Source: Kineococcus endophyticus
Lineage (GTDB): Bacteria; Actinomycetota; Actinomycetes; Actinomycetales; Kineococcaceae
Assembly: GCF_040796495.1 (NCBI RefSeq)
Contig: NZ_JBFNQN010000009.1
Location: 62,001 to 126,000, forward strand
DNA: 64,000 nt
Direction: 5' to 3'
Below, in pieces: positions 27,136 through 36,197 of this stretch. The position numbers and the translations under genes were made by a program. Numbering within the stretch: position 1 is the first letter of the stretch; every line of letters begins with the position of its first letter. The notes under the pieces were generated by a model. It searched no databases. It was not told where the DNA came from and saw nothing but the letters and a program-made list of their open reading frames with translations.

Positions 27136-27330
27136 TCACAGGACGCCGTCGAGCACTCCCAGGACGGGCTGCAGGACCGAGCGCAGGGCCAGCACGACCC
27201 CGGTGGCGACGGCCGCGGCCACCAGGAGCCAGACGAGGACGAGCACCGCCACCCCGGCGGGCCCCCGGCGCGTGCGGTGGGCGCCGCGACGCGCGGCGAG
27301 CTGGCGGGGGCGGTGGCCCCGACCGCTCAG
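27136..27330 (-). CDS. Small basic membrane protein, probable CTG start
   Basis: A 64-residue frame with an Arg/His-rich N-terminus (GRGHRPRQLAARRGAHRTRR) and one TM segment VAVLVLVWLLVAAAVATGVVLAL, ending QPVLGVLDGVL. No ATG, GTG or TTG lies near the N-terminus. The only sensible start is CTG 27330, which overlaps the DUF3263 stop as CTGA, mirroring the ATGA/GTGA couplings elsewhere in the window. The position normally holds a LytR_C-type membrane protein next to DUF3263 in actinobacteria; here no such domain follows. It is uncertain because of the start. Confidence 0.45.
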   Translation of the reverse strand: MSGRGHRPRQLAARRGAHRTRRGPAGVAVLVLVWLLVAAAVATGVVLALRSVLQPVLGVLDGVL

Positions 27331-27680
27331 GGCTGCACGCCCAGACGACGGGCCGACCGCGCACGCTGGCGGCTCGACCGCATGCGGCGCAGGCGCTTGA
27401 CGAGCATCGGGTCGTGCGCCAGGGCCGCCGGGGAGTCGATGAGGGCGTTCAGCAGCTGGTAGTAGCGCGTCGGGGAGAGGTCGAAGAGCTCGCGCACGGC
27501 CTGCTCCTTGGCGCCGGCGTACTTCCACCACTGGCGCTCGAAGGCGAGGATCTCGGCGTCGCGGCGGGTCAGGCCCTCGGGCAGTTCGCTCGCCCCGCCC
27601 GGCCCCTCCTGCGCGTGGTCCCCCGTGTGCACGTCGGCCTCGATGCGTGCCGTCGCGTCCCAGCGCTCCACGGTGTCCAC
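27327..27680 (-). CDS. DUF3263 protein
   Basis: 117 residues. The DUF3263 helical domain covers about 38-105: [43 protein letters not shown] and [18 protein letters not shown]. The HTH-like layout and basic end suggest nucleic-acid binding, but the function is unknown. It is divergent from ung, as in many actinobacteria. GTG 27680 is the furthest upstream start that keeps a ribosome-like GAGAGGG close by. Confidence 0.88.
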   Translation of the reverse strand: MDTVERWDATARIEADVHTGDHAQEGPGGASELPEGLTRRDAEILAFERQWWKYAGAKEQAVRELFDLSPTRYYQLLNALIDSPAALAHDPMLVKRLRRMRSSRQRARSARRLGVQP

Positions 27681-27798
27681 CCCTCTCGACCGAGCCCCCG
27701 AACGGCAGCTCGCGGGGCGAGTCTAGGCAGGGCATCACACGCGTGTCATTCTCCTCCGTCCGCGCGCCGGGGACCGCGCGCCGCGGGTCCGGCCTGGG

Positions 27799-27804
27799 TA
27801 CCGT
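27799..27804 (+). promoter_or_regulatory. -10 box of a leaderless ung promoter
   Basis: TACCGT, seven bases before GTG 27812, with no ribosome site between. Confidence 0.5.
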
Positions 27805-27811
27805 CCCACGC

Positions 27812-28534
27812 GTGACTGCCGACCCAGCCGCCTCACGGACCCCCCCGGTCTTCCCCGCGACGGCCGCCGACCCGGCCGGTCTCGGCCTCGACGACCTCGA
27901 CCCCGGCTGGGCCCGGGCCCTGGCTCCCGTGCGCGCCGACCTGGAGCGCATCTCCGCCTCCCTGGCCGACGACGCCGGCTGGCTGCCCGCGCCGGGAGAC
28001 GTCCTGCGCGCCTTCCGCCAGCCGTTCGACGGGGTGCGGGTGCTGCTCGTCGGCCAGGACCCCTACCCGACGGCCGGCCACCCGGTCGGGCTGAGCTTCG
28101 CCGTCGAACCGCACGTGCGGCCGTTGCCGCGCAGCCTGGTCAACATCGGCCGCGAGCTGCGCGACGACGTGGGCGTCCGGCCCCCCGAGCACGGGGACCT
28201 GTCGTCGTGGACGGACTCCGGTGTCCTCCTGCTCAACCGCGTCCTCACCGTCCGCGCGGGCAGCTCGGGCTCGCACCGCCGCCTGGGCTGGCAGGCCGTC
28301 ACCGACGCCGCCGTCCGCGCCCTCGCCACGCGGGGCGGTCCGCTCGTCGCGCTGTTGTGGGGAAAGGACGCGCAGCAGGTGCAGCCGCTGCTCGACGGGG
28401 TGCCCGTCGTCGCGGGCGTGCACCCCAGCCCCCTGTCCGCCTCGCGCGGGTTCTTCGGCTCCCGCCCCTTCAGCCGCGTCGACGCGCTGCTGCGCGAGGC
28501 CGGCGGGGACGGGATCGACTGGCGCCTCGCCTGA
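27812..28534 (+). CDS. ung: Uracil-DNA glycosylase (family 1)
   Basis: A 240-residue enzyme that excises uracil from DNA. Motif A is [19 protein letters not shown] (catalytic Asp83). [12 protein letters not shown] forms the uracil pocket, LLWGKDAQ follows, and motif [19 protein letters not shown] holds the DNA-intercalation loop (His204). GTG 27812 is chosen because TACCGT lies seven bases upstream and the N-terminus then has normal family length. Confidence 0.95.
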   Translation: MTADPAASRTPPVFPATAADPAGLGLDDLDPGWARALAPVRADLERISASLADDAGWLPAPGDVLRAFRQPFDGVRVLLVGQDPYPTAGHPVGLSFAVEPHVRPLPRSLVNIGRELRDDVGVRPPEHGDLSSWTDSGVLLLNRVLTVRAGSSGSHRRLGWQAVTDAAVRALATRGGPLVALLWGKDAQQVQPLLDGVPVVAGVHPSPLSASRGFFGSRPFSRVDALLREAGGDGIDWRLA

Positions 28535-28625
28535 CCGGCCGCCCGTGGTAGGGAACGTTGCCTCCCGGCGGCGAGGCACGGCGACCCCGTGCACGGACCG
28601 GGGTGTCGTGGGGCACGATCGGCCC

Positions 28626-29699
28626 ATGACCTCCCCCACGGTGCAGCGCAGCCCCTTCGGCCGGACCCGGCGCGGCGAGCCGGTCGAGCGGTGGGAGCTG
28701 CGACTCCCCTCCGGCGCGTCGGCGGCCGTCCTGACCCGCGGGGCCACGCTGCAGCAGGTCCGCGTCCCCGACGCCGCGGGCGAGATCGGTGACGTCGTCG
28801 TCGCACTCCCGGACGTCGCCGCCTACGAGGCCGCCGACGGCTACCCCGGCGCGAGCGTGGGTCGCGTCGCGAACCGGCTCGCGGGCGGACGGTTCACCCT
28901 CGACGGCACCCGCTACGACGTCCCGACCAACGACGGCCCGAACGCCCTGCACGGCGGAGTCGAGGGTTTCGACCAGCGCGTCTGGACCGCGGAGGAGACC
29001 GAGGTCGACGGGGTTCCGGCGGTGCGGTTCTCCCTGACGAGCCCCGACGGCGACATGGGGTTCCCCGGCACGCTCGAGGTGTCCTGCACGTACTCCCTGC
29101 GTCAGGACGGGGACGCGGTCACCCTGCGCCTGGACCACCACGCCACCACCGACGCGCCGACGCCGGTGAACCTCACGAACCACGCCTACTTCGCCCTCGA
29201 CGGCGCCGGCTCCGTGGAGGACCACGTCGCGCAGGTGGCGGCCACCCGCTACCTGCCCGTGGACGCGAACCTCATCCCGACCGGCGAGCTGGCCCCGACC
29301 GCGGGCACGCCGTTCGACTTCTCCTCCCCCACCCGCATCGGCGAGCACCTGCGCGACGCCGACGAGCAGCTCCTGCGCGCGGGGGGCTACGACCACTGCC
29401 TCGTCCTGGACGAGCCAGGCTCGTTCCGCGAGGTCGCCTCGGTGCGCGGGCCGCGGTCGGGCCGCACCGTGCGGGTCCGCACCGACCTGCCGGGGCTGCA
29501 GTTCTACTCGGGGAACTTCCTCACCGGCGCGTGGCGCACGCTCGAGGGCCGGCCCGTCCGGCAGGGCGACGCGCTGTGCCTGGAGACGCAACTGCTGCCG
29601 GACGCGGTGAACCAGCCCGCGCTGGCGGAACTGGGCGACCCGGTGCTGCGTCCGGGGGCGGAGTTCGCCACGACGACGGAGTACGTGTTCTCCGCCTGA
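28626..29699 (+). CDS. galM: Aldose 1-epimerase (galactose mutarotase)
   Basis: A 357-residue mutarotase interconverting alpha and beta hexose anomers. The family signatures are present: GRVANRLAGGRFTLDG, NDGPNALHGGVEGFDQRVW (active-site His), TNHAYFALDGAG (second His), GYDHCLVLD and LPGLQFYSGNFL. The catalytic Glu is in CLETQLLPDAVNQP. ATG 28626 follows a CACGAT box by six bases (possible leaderless start). A perfect 13-bp terminator follows. Confidence 0.93.
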   Translation: MTSPTVQRSPFGRTRRGEPVERWELRLPSGASAAVLTRGATLQQVRVPDAAGEIGDVVVALPDVAAYEAADGYPGASVGRVANRLAGGRFTLDGTRYDVPTNDGPNALHGGVEGFDQRVWTAEETEVDGVPAVRFSLTSPDGDMGFPGTLEVSCTYSLRQDGDAVTLRLDHHATTDAPTPVNLTNHAYFALDGAGSVEDHVAQVAATRYLPVDANLIPTGELAPTAGTPFDFSSPTRIGEHLRDADEQLLRAGGYDHCLVLDEPGSFREVASVRGPRSGRTVRVRTDLPGLQFYSGNFLTGAWRTLEGRPVRQGDALCLETQLLPDAVNQPALAELGDPVLRPGAEFATTTEYVFSA

Positions 29700-29717
29700 C
29701 CTGCCCGAGGAACGCGA

Positions 29718-29747
29718 ACGCCCGCCCCGGGAGACCGGGGCGGGCGT
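29718..29747. terminator. Perfect 13-bp hairpin between galM and the SDR gene
   Basis: Arms 29718-29730 and 29735-29747 (acgcccgccccgg and its complement) with a GAGA loop, between convergent stop codons. Confidence 0.85.
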
Positions 29748-29762
29748 CGGCGGGCGGGCGCG

Positions 29763-30524
29763 TCAGTTGATGTGCTTGCCGCCGTCGACCTGGTAGCTGG
29801 CGCCGGTGACGAACCCGGCCTCCTCGGACAGCAGGAACGCCACCATGGCGGCGATGTCGGCCGGCGTCCCGACGCGGCCGACGGGGATGCCCGCGGACAT
29901 CGCGGCCTTGCGCTCGTCGGTCAGCGTGCCGCCCATGATGTCGGTGTCGATGGGGCCGGGCAGGATCGCGTTGGCGGTGATGCCGTGCGGCCCGAGTTCG
30001 CGGGCCGCGCCGCGGGTCAGCCCGAGGACCGCGGCCTTGGCCGCGGCGTAGGAGCTCTTGGAGAACGTCCCGCCCCCGTCGACCGCGGTGATCGAGGACG
30101 TGTTGACGATGCGCCCCACCCCGACCTCCATCATCCGGCGGGCCGCGGCCTGGATCATCAGCAGCGACCCGGTGGCGTTGACGGCCATCGTCCGGTTCCA
30201 GCCCTCGAGCGTGAGCTCCATGAGCGGCGTGGGGTCGGCGATGCCGGCGAGGTTGACGAGGCCGACGACCGGCGGCAGCGAGGCGTCGAACTGCGTGAAC
30301 GCGTCCGCGACGGAGTCGGGCGAGGCGATGTCGGTGACGACGCCGTGGACCTGCGCGCCGGCGTCGGTCAGTTCACGGGTGATCTCCTCGACGCCGGTCG
30401 CGGAGATGTCGACGAGGCCGAGGCTCCAGCCGTCCTGCGCGAGGCGGCGGGCCACGACGCGGCCGATGCCGCGGGGGGCGCCGACGCCGGTGACGACGGC
30501 CGTGCGGCGGGTGGGGAACTCCAT
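29763..30524 (-). CDS. Short-chain dehydrogenase/reductase
   Basis: A 253-residue classical SDR. The cofactor loop is TGVGAPRGIG near the N-terminus, followed by NLAGIA, the catalytic Ser in VNTSSITAV and YxxxK in SSYAAAKAA. The C-terminal is FVTGASYQVDGGKHIN. ATG 30524 has AGGAGA six bases upstream. It follows the ACS-family MFS transporter by 38 bases, so it probably oxidises or reduces the imported (sugar-)acid. The set is probably controlled by the GntR protein upstream. Confidence 0.92.
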   Translation of the reverse strand: MEFPTRRTAVVTGVGAPRGIGRVVARRLAQDGWSLGLVDISATGVEEITRELTDAGAQVHGVVTDIASPDSVADAFTQFDASLPPVVGLVNLAGIADPTPLMELTLEGWNRTMAVNATGSLLMIQAAARRMMEVGVGRIVNTSSITAVDGGGTFSKSSYAAAKAAVLGLTRGAARELGPHGITANAILPGPIDTDIMGGTLTDERKAAMSAGIPVGRVGTPADIAAMVAFLLSEEAGFVTGASYQVDGGKHIN

Positions 30525-30562
30525 GGTGGTCTCCTGGGGTCGGGCTCGGGGTCGGGGTCGGA

Positions 30563-31903
30563 TCAGCGGACGGCGTCGGCCGTGGTCGCGGGGGCGTCGG
30601 CGGGGGCGGTGCGCAGGAACCTCGTGCCCAGCAGGAACAGTGCCCCCAGGACGGCCATCCCCGCCAGGGCGAACAGGCCCGCGGTGGTGGAGTCGAACGT
30701 CTCCTCGGCCCAGACGCGGATGTTCGGGGCGATGAACCCGCCGAGGTTCCCGAGGCCGTTGATGAGACCGAACCCGGCCGCCAGCGCGGCCCCGCTGAGG
30801 TAGCGGGTGGGCAGGGTCCAGAACAGCGGCTGGCACGTGACGAAACCGACGGCCGCGACGCACAGGGCGACGATCGCGACGACGGCGTTCTCCGCGACGG
30901 CCGAGACGGCGATGCCGATGCCGGACAGGACGAGCAGCGCGGCACCGATCTCGCGGTGCTTGCCGCTGCGGTCGGCGAACCGGGGCAGGACGGCGATGGT
31001 GACGAACGCGCACGCCCACGGGATGGACGTGAGCAGCCCGACCTGGAACCCGACGTCGCGGCCGGTGATGCTCGCGACCTGCGTCGGCAGGAAGAACGTC
31101 AGGCCGTAGACCGCGGCCTGGATGCACAGGCAGATCAGGCAGAAGTACAGGACGCGGGGGTTCAGCAGCGCCTTGGCCCAGCCCTGGTGCCCGCCCACGG
31201 CGGCGCGGTCGGCGTTGTCGGCCTCGAGCCGCGCGAGCAGGGCGTCGCGCTCGGCGGCCGGCATCCAGGCGGCCTTCTCGGGCCGGTCGGTCAGGTAGAA
31301 CACCGCGACGATCCCGACGAGGACCGCGATGACGCCCTCGACCATGAACAGCCACTGGTACCCGGCCAGGCCCGCGACCCCGTCGAGTTCGAGGAGCCCG
31401 CCCGAGAGCGGGCCGCCGACGATGTTGGCCAGCGGCAGGCCCATCTGGAACAGGCCGGTCGCGAACGCGCGCCGGTCCTCGGGGAACCAGTACGTGAGGT
31501 ACAGCAGGACGCCGGGGAAGAACCCGGCCTCGGCGACACCGAGGAGGAACCGCAGGACGTAGAACATCGTCTCGCCCTGCACGAACATGAACGCGGTCGC
31601 GATGATGCCCCAGGTCACCATGATCCGGGCCATCCACCAGCGCGCGCCGACCTTGTGCATGATGAGGTTGCTGGGCACTTCGAAGACGGCGTAACCGACG
31701 AAGAACAGGCCCGCGCCGAGGGCGTACGCGGCGGCGGACAGGCCGATGTCGGCCTCGAGCTCCTCCTTGGCGAACCCGACGTTGCTGCGGTCGAGGAACG
31801 CGATCACGTACATCAACAGCAGGAACGGGATGAGCCGCTTGACCGAGCGGCGGACGGCGGAGTCGACCAGCACGGTCTGCTCCGGGGTGACGGGTGCGGT
31901 CAC
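30563..31903 (-). CDS. MFS transporter, anion:cation symporter (ACS) family
   Basis: 446 residues with about 12 TM segments. The ACS signature is near the N-terminus: LLLMYVIAFLDRSNVGFA, then GYAVFEVPSNLIMHKVGARWW and GVAEAGFFPGVLLYLTYWFP. The family carries carboxylates such as tartrate, phthalate, galactonate or hexuronates. GTG 31903 has AGGAGCAGG upstream. The 128-bp gap before it, toward the GntR gene, is AT-richer, with ATCC-AATA-GGAT (31976-31987) as a possible operator. It is co-directional with SDR. Confidence 0.9.
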   Translation of the reverse strand: MTAPVTPEQTVLVDSAVRRSVKRLIPFLLLMYVIAFLDRSNVGFAKEELEADIGLSAAAYALGAGLFFVGYAVFEVPSNLIMHKVGARWWMARIMVTWGIIATAFMFVQGETMFYVLRFLLGVAEAGFFPGVLLYLTYWFPEDRRAFATGLFQMGLPLANIVGGPLSGGLLELDGVAGLAGYQWLFMVEGVIAVLVGIVAVFYLTDRPEKAAWMPAAERDALLARLEADNADRAAVGGHQGWAKALLNPRVLYFCLICLCIQAAVYGLTFFLPTQVASITGRDVGFQVGLLTSIPWACAFVTIAVLPRFADRSGKHREIGAALLVLSGIGIAVSAVAENAVVAIVALCVAAVGFVTCQPLFWTLPTRYLSGAALAAGFGLINGLGNLGGFIAPNIRVWAEETFDSTTAGLFALAGMAVLGALFLLGTRFLRTAPADAPATTADAVR

Positions 31904-32031
31904 TACCTGCTCCTGATGACGTCTTCGTTCACAGAGGGTCCTGTCGGACGGTCCTCACCGTCCGCCGGAAGGAAACATCCAATAGGATCTAGGTGTCAAC
32001 CCGACGTCGTGTCGTAGCACTGGTCGTGACC

Positions 32032-32745
32032 CTAGGAGTCGTGCGCCCCGCGGTGGCCGACGGCGGCGCTGTCGGCGAGGGCCCGCGAGCGCACGGCCTC
32101 GAGGTGTTCGCGCATGAGGTCCGCCGCGGCGTCACCGTCCCGCGCTCGCAGGGCTCGCAGCAGCGCCCCGTGCTCCTCGATCGCCGTCTCGGCGTCGGTC
32201 ACGCCGTCCCCCACCAGCCGCAGCCGGAACCGCTGCACCTGCCCGTTGAGGGCCTCGAAGGCGTCGGCGAGGAACGTGTTGCCGCCCGCGCGGTTCAGCA
32301 GCCGGTGGAACTCGTTGTCGGCCCGGTGGTAGTCCTGGTAGTCCGCGAAGGACGGCCCCTTGGGGGCTGCCTCCATGCGCCGCACCGTGTCCTGGAGGCG
32401 GTCGAGCAGGGCGTCGTCTACGCGCGCCGCCGCGGCGGCCGCGTTGTGGCACTCCAGGAGCAGCCGCGCGTCCATGAGCTCCTCGACCTCGGCCGGCGTG
32501 AGCAGCCCCGCGACCCGGTACCCGCGCATCGCGACGCGCTCGACCAGCCCCGTCCGCTCGATGCGGGCCATCGCCTCGCGCACGGGGGTCGGCGAGACGC
32601 CCAGCTCGCGGGCCAGGCCGTCGATGCTCAGGGGTTCCCCCGGCCCGGCGTGGCCGTCCATGAGCCAGGCGAGCAGCGAGGAGTGCACCGAGTCGGCCAG
32701 CGATTCCCGGGCAGGGGCGGTCGGCGGGACGGTGCGGGGGGCCAC
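32032..32745 (-). CDS. GntR-family regulator (FCD type)
   Basis: 237 residues. The N-terminal wHTH has LSIDGLARELGVSPTPVREAMARIERTGLVERV. The FCD domain has LMDARLLLECHNAAAAAARVDD, DYHRADNEFHRLLNRAGGN and EEHGALLRALRARDGDAAADLMREHL. GTG 32745 lies six bases after TACGAT and so is probably leaderless; the long open frame upstream is spurious. It probably represses the downstream MFS-SDR pair in the absence of an acid substrate. Confidence 0.9.
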   Translation of the reverse strand: MAPRTVPPTAPARESLADSVHSSLLAWLMDGHAGPGEPLSIDGLARELGVSPTPVREAMARIERTGLVERVAMRGYRVAGLLTPAEVEELMDARLLLECHNAAAAAARVDDALLDRLQDTVRRMEAAPKGPSFADYQDYHRADNEFHRLLNRAGGNTFLADAFEALNGQVQRFRLRLVGDGVTDAETAIEEHGALLRALRARDGDAAADLMREHLEAVRSRALADSAAVGHRGAHDS

Positions 32746-32751
32746 CGCCGG

Positions 32752-32757
32752 ATCGTA
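32752..32757 (-). promoter_or_regulatory. -10 box of a leaderless GntR promoter
   Basis: TACGAT on the minus strand, six bases before GTG 32745. Confidence 0.5.
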
Positions 32758-32777
32758 ACGGCCCGCTCCGCGGGGGC

Positions 32778-33689
32778 TCAGAAGGAGGACAGCAGGTCCG
32801 CCACGACCGGCCGACGGTCGTCGGCGAGCGCCACGAGGTGCAGGGCCAGCGGCGGGAGGTCGTGCAGCGGGACGAAGACGATGTCGTCGGACCGGTGCGC
32901 GGCCGCCACGGTCGCGGACGTGATCGCCATGGCGCGGCCCGTCGCCACGACGGCGAGCATCTCCTCCACCGTCGTCGCGGGAGGGCCCACCACCACCGGG
33001 GACGCCCCGGACGGGCGCGGGTCGACGAGCCAGACGTCCCGGTCGCTGCCGGCGTCGACGATGGGTTCGTCGTCGAGGTCGGCGATGGACAGCGCCTCGA
33101 CCCCCGTGAGCCGGTGCCCGCGGGCGAAGACCGCCACCCGGTCGACGTCGCTGACGTGCGCGGTGCGCAGGCGAGGGTCGGGGTCCTGGCCCGGGGCGAG
33201 GTGGAGGAAGACGACGTCGACGCTGCCGTCGGACAGGTCGTGCACCTCCCGGCCCCACGGGACGTGCCGCAGCACGACGTCCAGCTGCGGGCTCTCCTGC
33301 GCGGCCTCGACCAGCCGGGTCGAGACCCAGCGCGGCGTCGACGTGCCGATGCCGACGGTGAGGCGTTCGCGCTCCCCCGCCTCGGCGATGCGGCGGGCCC
33401 GCGCCAGGGCCCGGTCCAGGACCTCGGTGACGTGGGCGGCGTCGGCCAGCAGCGCCTGGCCGCTGGGCGTCAGCGCCGATCCCTCGCGGGCCACGCCCCG
33501 GGCGTCGCGGACGACGAGGCGCCCGCCGACGAGGGCTTCCATCCGGGCGATCGCCTGGCTCAGGGCCGGCTGGGAGACCTGCAGCGACGCCGCCGCCGTG
33601 GTGAAGCTGCGCTCGCGGGCGACGGCCATGAGGTAGCGCAACGACCTCGCGTCGAGTTCGCCCGACCCCCGTCCCGCCCGCGCATCCAC
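32778..33689 (-). CDS. LysR-family regulator
   Basis: 303 residues. The HTH comprises LDARSLRYLMAVARERSFTTAAASLQVSQPALSQAIARMEALVGGRL. A type-2 periplasmic-binding-like effector domain follows (LTVGIGTSTPRWV, DVVLRHVPWG, DVVFLHLAPGQDPDPRL). GTG 33689 is the start that places the HTH normally. It is divergent from the adenosine-deaminase/monooxygenase/permease operon, with 66 bases between, so it is the likely regulator of that operon. Confidence 0.92.
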   Translation of the reverse strand: MDARAGRGSGELDARSLRYLMAVARERSFTTAAASLQVSQPALSQAIARMEALVGGRLVVRDARGVAREGSALTPSGQALLADAAHVTEVLDRALARARRIAEAGERERLTVGIGTSTPRWVSTRLVEAAQESPQLDVVLRHVPWGREVHDLSDGSVDVVFLHLAPGQDPDPRLRTAHVSDVDRVAVFARGHRLTGVEALSIADLDDEPIVDAGSDRDVWLVDPRPSGASPVVVGPPATTVEEMLAVVATGRAMAITSATVAAAHRSDDIVFVPLHDLPPLALHLVALADDRRPVVADLLSSF

Positions 33690-33700
33690 GGCCCTGATCT

Positions 33701-33723
33701 TCGCAGAACAACCGCTTGTGCGA
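33701..33723. promoter_or_regulatory. Candidate LysR operator
   Basis: The dyad TCGCA-N13-TGCGA sits in the 66-bp divergent region. It includes the T-N11-A spacing expected of LysR boxes and is 20 bases upstream of the leaderless -10 of the deaminase gene. Confidence 0.45.
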
Positions 33724-33743
33724 CACGGTGCCCCCTGCCCGCA

Positions 33744-33749
33744 TACGTT
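33744..33749 (+). promoter_or_regulatory. -10 box of a leaderless promoter for the deaminase operon
   Basis: TACGTT, six bases before GTG 33756. Confidence 0.5.
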
Positions 33750-33755
33750 GGCGAG

Positions 33756-34784
33756 GTGCCGTCCACCCGGTCGCTGACCGCGCTGCCCAAGGTCCACGTC
33801 CACGCGCACCTCGACGGTTCCTACCCCCGGGACGCGGTGCTCGCGCTGGCCCGGCGGCGCGGGGTCGACCTCGACCCCGAGCGCGACCTGCCGGAACGCA
33901 CCGGCGCACCGGGCGGTCCCGGCGGCTGGCGCGACGTGTGGGAGTTCTTCGAGGCCTACGGTCGCGTCCCGGCCCTCGTCGCCGACCTCGACGACCTCGC
34001 CGAACTGTGCGGGGCCCTCGTCGCGCAGGAGGCCGCCGAGGGCGTCGTCTACCTCGAACCCGCCGTCGAACCGCAGTTGTACGCGCCCCGGCTGGGCAGC
34101 CTGCGCGACGTCACCCGCGTCGTGCTGGAGGCCTTCGCCGACGCTGCGACGCGGCACGGCGTGGAGGTCGGGGCGCTGCTCACGGTGAACACCGACCAGG
34201 ACGAACCCATCGCCGGCGACCTCACCGACGTCGCCGTGGAGTTCGCCGGTGCGGGCGTGACCGCCTTCGGCACCGCGGGTTTCGAGGAACCCTCGGGCCT
34301 GCACCGCTTCGCCGCCCACGCCGGCCGGGCCCGCGCCGCGGGGTTGCCCGTCGTGGCCCACGCCGGGCAGACCGGCGGCTGGGAGTGCGTCGCGGAGGCG
34401 GTGGACGTCCTGGGCGCCACCCGGATCTCCCACGGGGTGCGGTCGGTCGAGAACCCGGAGTTCGTCCGCCGGCTCGTCGAGTCGGGCATCGTCCTGGACG
34501 TCGCCCCCGTCTCGAACGTCGCGCTGGGGATCGTGCCGGACCTCGCTGCGCACCCGGCGCCCGTCCTGCACCGCGCGGGCGTGGGGGTGACCCTGAACGC
34601 CGACGACCAGCTCTGGTTCGGCCGCAGCGTCACCGACCAGTACGCCGTGGCGCGCGACGTCTGGGGGTTCTCCGACGCCGACCTCGCGGCGCTGGCCGGC
34701 CACGGGTTGCGGGTGGAGGGGATGAGCGCGCGGACCCGGCAGGTGTTCGGGGCCGGGCTCGCGGCGTGGCTGGACGACGCGTGA
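33756..34784 (+). CDS. Adenosine-deaminase-family metal-dependent deaminase
   Basis: A 342-residue TIM-barrel deaminase. Zinc ligands are in LPKVHVHAHLDGS (N-terminal), VVAHAGQTG, ISHGVRS and VTLNADDQLWFG (C-terminal DD). LDVAPVSNVALG gives the active-site loop. It is slightly divergent from true adenosine deaminases (HVHAH rather than HxELHxH-type surroundings), so it may act on another aminopurine or amino-heterocycle. It overlaps the next gene by GTGA. The operon context (oxygenase, NCS1 permease) suggests nitrogen-heterocycle catabolism. Confidence 0.85.
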   Translation: MPSTRSLTALPKVHVHAHLDGSYPRDAVLALARRRGVDLDPERDLPERTGAPGGPGGWRDVWEFFEAYGRVPALVADLDDLAELCGALVAQEAAEGVVYLEPAVEPQLYAPRLGSLRDVTRVVLEAFADAATRHGVEVGALLTVNTDQDEPIAGDLTDVAVEFAGAGVTAFGTAGFEEPSGLHRFAAHAGRARAAGLPVVAHAGQTGGWECVAEAVDVLGATRISHGVRSVENPEFVRRLVESGIVLDVAPVSNVALGIVPDLAAHPAPVLHRAGVGVTLNADDQLWFGRSVTDQYAVARDVWGFSDADLAALAGHGLRVEGMSARTRQVFGAGLAAWLDDA

Positions 34785-36151
34785 GCCTGCTGCTGTCCGC
34801 GTTCGAGATCAACGGCCCGAACCTCACGAGCCAGGGGTTGTGGGCCCACCCCGAGCAGGACACCGTCCGCTACACCGACCTCGACCACTGGCTCGACCTC
34901 GCCCGGACGCTGGAGGAGGGCGGGTTCGACCTGCTGTTCCTCGCCGACTCCCCCGGGTACCCGGTGCTCGGCGGGACGACGCCCGACGTGACGTTCGAGC
35001 AGGCCGTGGAGATGCCCACGAACGACCCGCTGCTGCTCGTGCCCGCGATGGCCGCGGTGACCCGGCGGCTGGGTTTCGCGGTGACGGCCTCGACGACGTT
35101 CGAGGGCCCGTACTCGAACGCCCGGCGGTTCGCGACGCTGGACCACCTGACCCGCGGCCGCATCGGGTGGAACGTCGTGACGACGTCGTCGGCCGTCGTG
35201 AGCGACCTGCACGGGACCGCGCCGCTGCCGGCCCACGACATCCGCTACGACGTGGCCGACGAGCACCTCGAGCTGAGCTACCGGCTGCTGGAGGGCGGCT
35301 GGGAGGACGGCGCCGTCGTCGGCGACAAGCAGGCCCGGCGCTACGCCGACCCGCGCCGCGTCCACGAGGTGCACCACGACGGCCGCTGGTTCTCCAGCCA
35401 CGGCTACTTCAAGGTCGAGCCGTCACCGCAGCGCACGCCCGTCCTGTTCCAGGCCGGCGCCAGCGAGCGGGGCCGGGAGTTCGCCGCCACCCACGCCGAG
35501 GTGGTCTTCGTCCAGGGCCGCGACGCGGCGGGGGTGCGCCGGCAGGTCCAGGACGTCCACGCGCGGGCCGAGCGCCACGGCCGGCCCCGGGGGTCGGTGC
35601 GCACCCTGGCCGGGCTCACGGTCGTGCTGGGACGCGACCGCGCGCACGCCCGGGACCGGCTCGAGCGGTACCTGTCGTGGGTCCACGACGACGCCGCCCG
35701 GGCCTACTTCGCGTCCATGACGGGCGTGGACCTGCGGGCGCTGGACCAGCGCGCCGACCTCGGGACCGTCAGCACCGAGGGCGGCCGGACCCAGGTCGAG
35801 CGCTACCGCGGGGAGACCGTGGCCCGGGCCACGGCGGACTTCCTGCGCTTCGGGATGCGCGAGTTCGTGCTCACGGGTTCGGTCACCGAGGTCGCCGACG
35901 ACGTCGAACGGCTCGTCGAGGAGACCGGGGTCGACGGGTTCAACGTCACGCCGTTCCTCGTGCCGGGCTCCTACGTCGAGTTCTGCGCCGAGCTGGTGCC
36001 GGAGCTGCGGCGCCGGGGTCTCGTGGACCAGCCCCGCGCGCGTGAGGAAAGCCTTACGCTGCGTGAGGTGATCTTCGGTGCGGGCCGCACGAGGCTGCCC
36101 GCCGACCACCCGGCGGCACGGTTCCGCCGGTCGTCCCGAGAGGCTGGGTGA
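34781..36151 (+). CDS. LLM-class FMN-dependent monooxygenase (NtaA/SnaA/DszA type)
   Basis: A 456-residue reduced-flavin monooxygenase. It has LWAHPEQDTVRYTDLDHW, LLFLADSPGYP, DHLTRGRIGWNVVTTSS, the phosphate-binding TPVLFQAGASERGREFAA, and a C-terminal DGFNVTPFLVPGSYVEFC. The family oxidises C-N, C-S or chelator substrates using FMNH2 or F420-type hydride supply from a partner reductase; no reductase lies adjacent. GTG 34781 overlaps the deaminase stop. The open frame upstream of it is a shadow. Confidence 0.9.
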   Translation: MSLLLSAFEINGPNLTSQGLWAHPEQDTVRYTDLDHWLDLARTLEEGGFDLLFLADSPGYPVLGGTTPDVTFEQAVEMPTNDPLLLVPAMAAVTRRLGFAVTASTTFEGPYSNARRFATLDHLTRGRIGWNVVTTSSAVVSDLHGTAPLPAHDIRYDVADEHLELSYRLLEGGWEDGAVVGDKQARRYADPRRVHEVHHDGRWFSSHGYFKVEPSPQRTPVLFQAGASERGREFAATHAEVVFVQGRDAAGVRRQVQDVHARAERHGRPRGSVRTLAGLTVVLGRDRAHARDRLERYLSWVHDDAARAYFASMTGVDLRALDQRADLGTVSTEGGRTQVERYRGETVARATADFLRFGMREFVLTGSVTEVADDVERLVEETGVDGFNVTPFLVPGSYVEFCAELVPELRRRGLVDQPRAREESLTLREVIFGAGRTRLPADHPAARFRRSSREAG

Positions 36152-36197
36152 GCGGACCGGTGGTCCTGCACGGGAGCACGAGCGGCGGGCGGTCGCG

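Noticed and set aside
31993-33636. Large plus-strand open frame opposite the GntR and LysR genes
   Set aside because: Shadow frame: the minus strand encodes clear HTH and effector domains of both regulators over the same bases.
33716-34780. Upstream part of an 811-codon frame ending in the LLM monooxygenase
   Set aside because: This part overlaps the adenosine-deaminase-like gene in another frame and is low-complexity Arg/Gly; the monooxygenase starts at GTG 34781.
36040-36070. Iron-box-like GAGGAAAGCCTTACG
   Set aside because: It lies inside the conserved C-terminal coding region of the LLM monooxygenase and matches the iron-regulator consensus poorly on one side.
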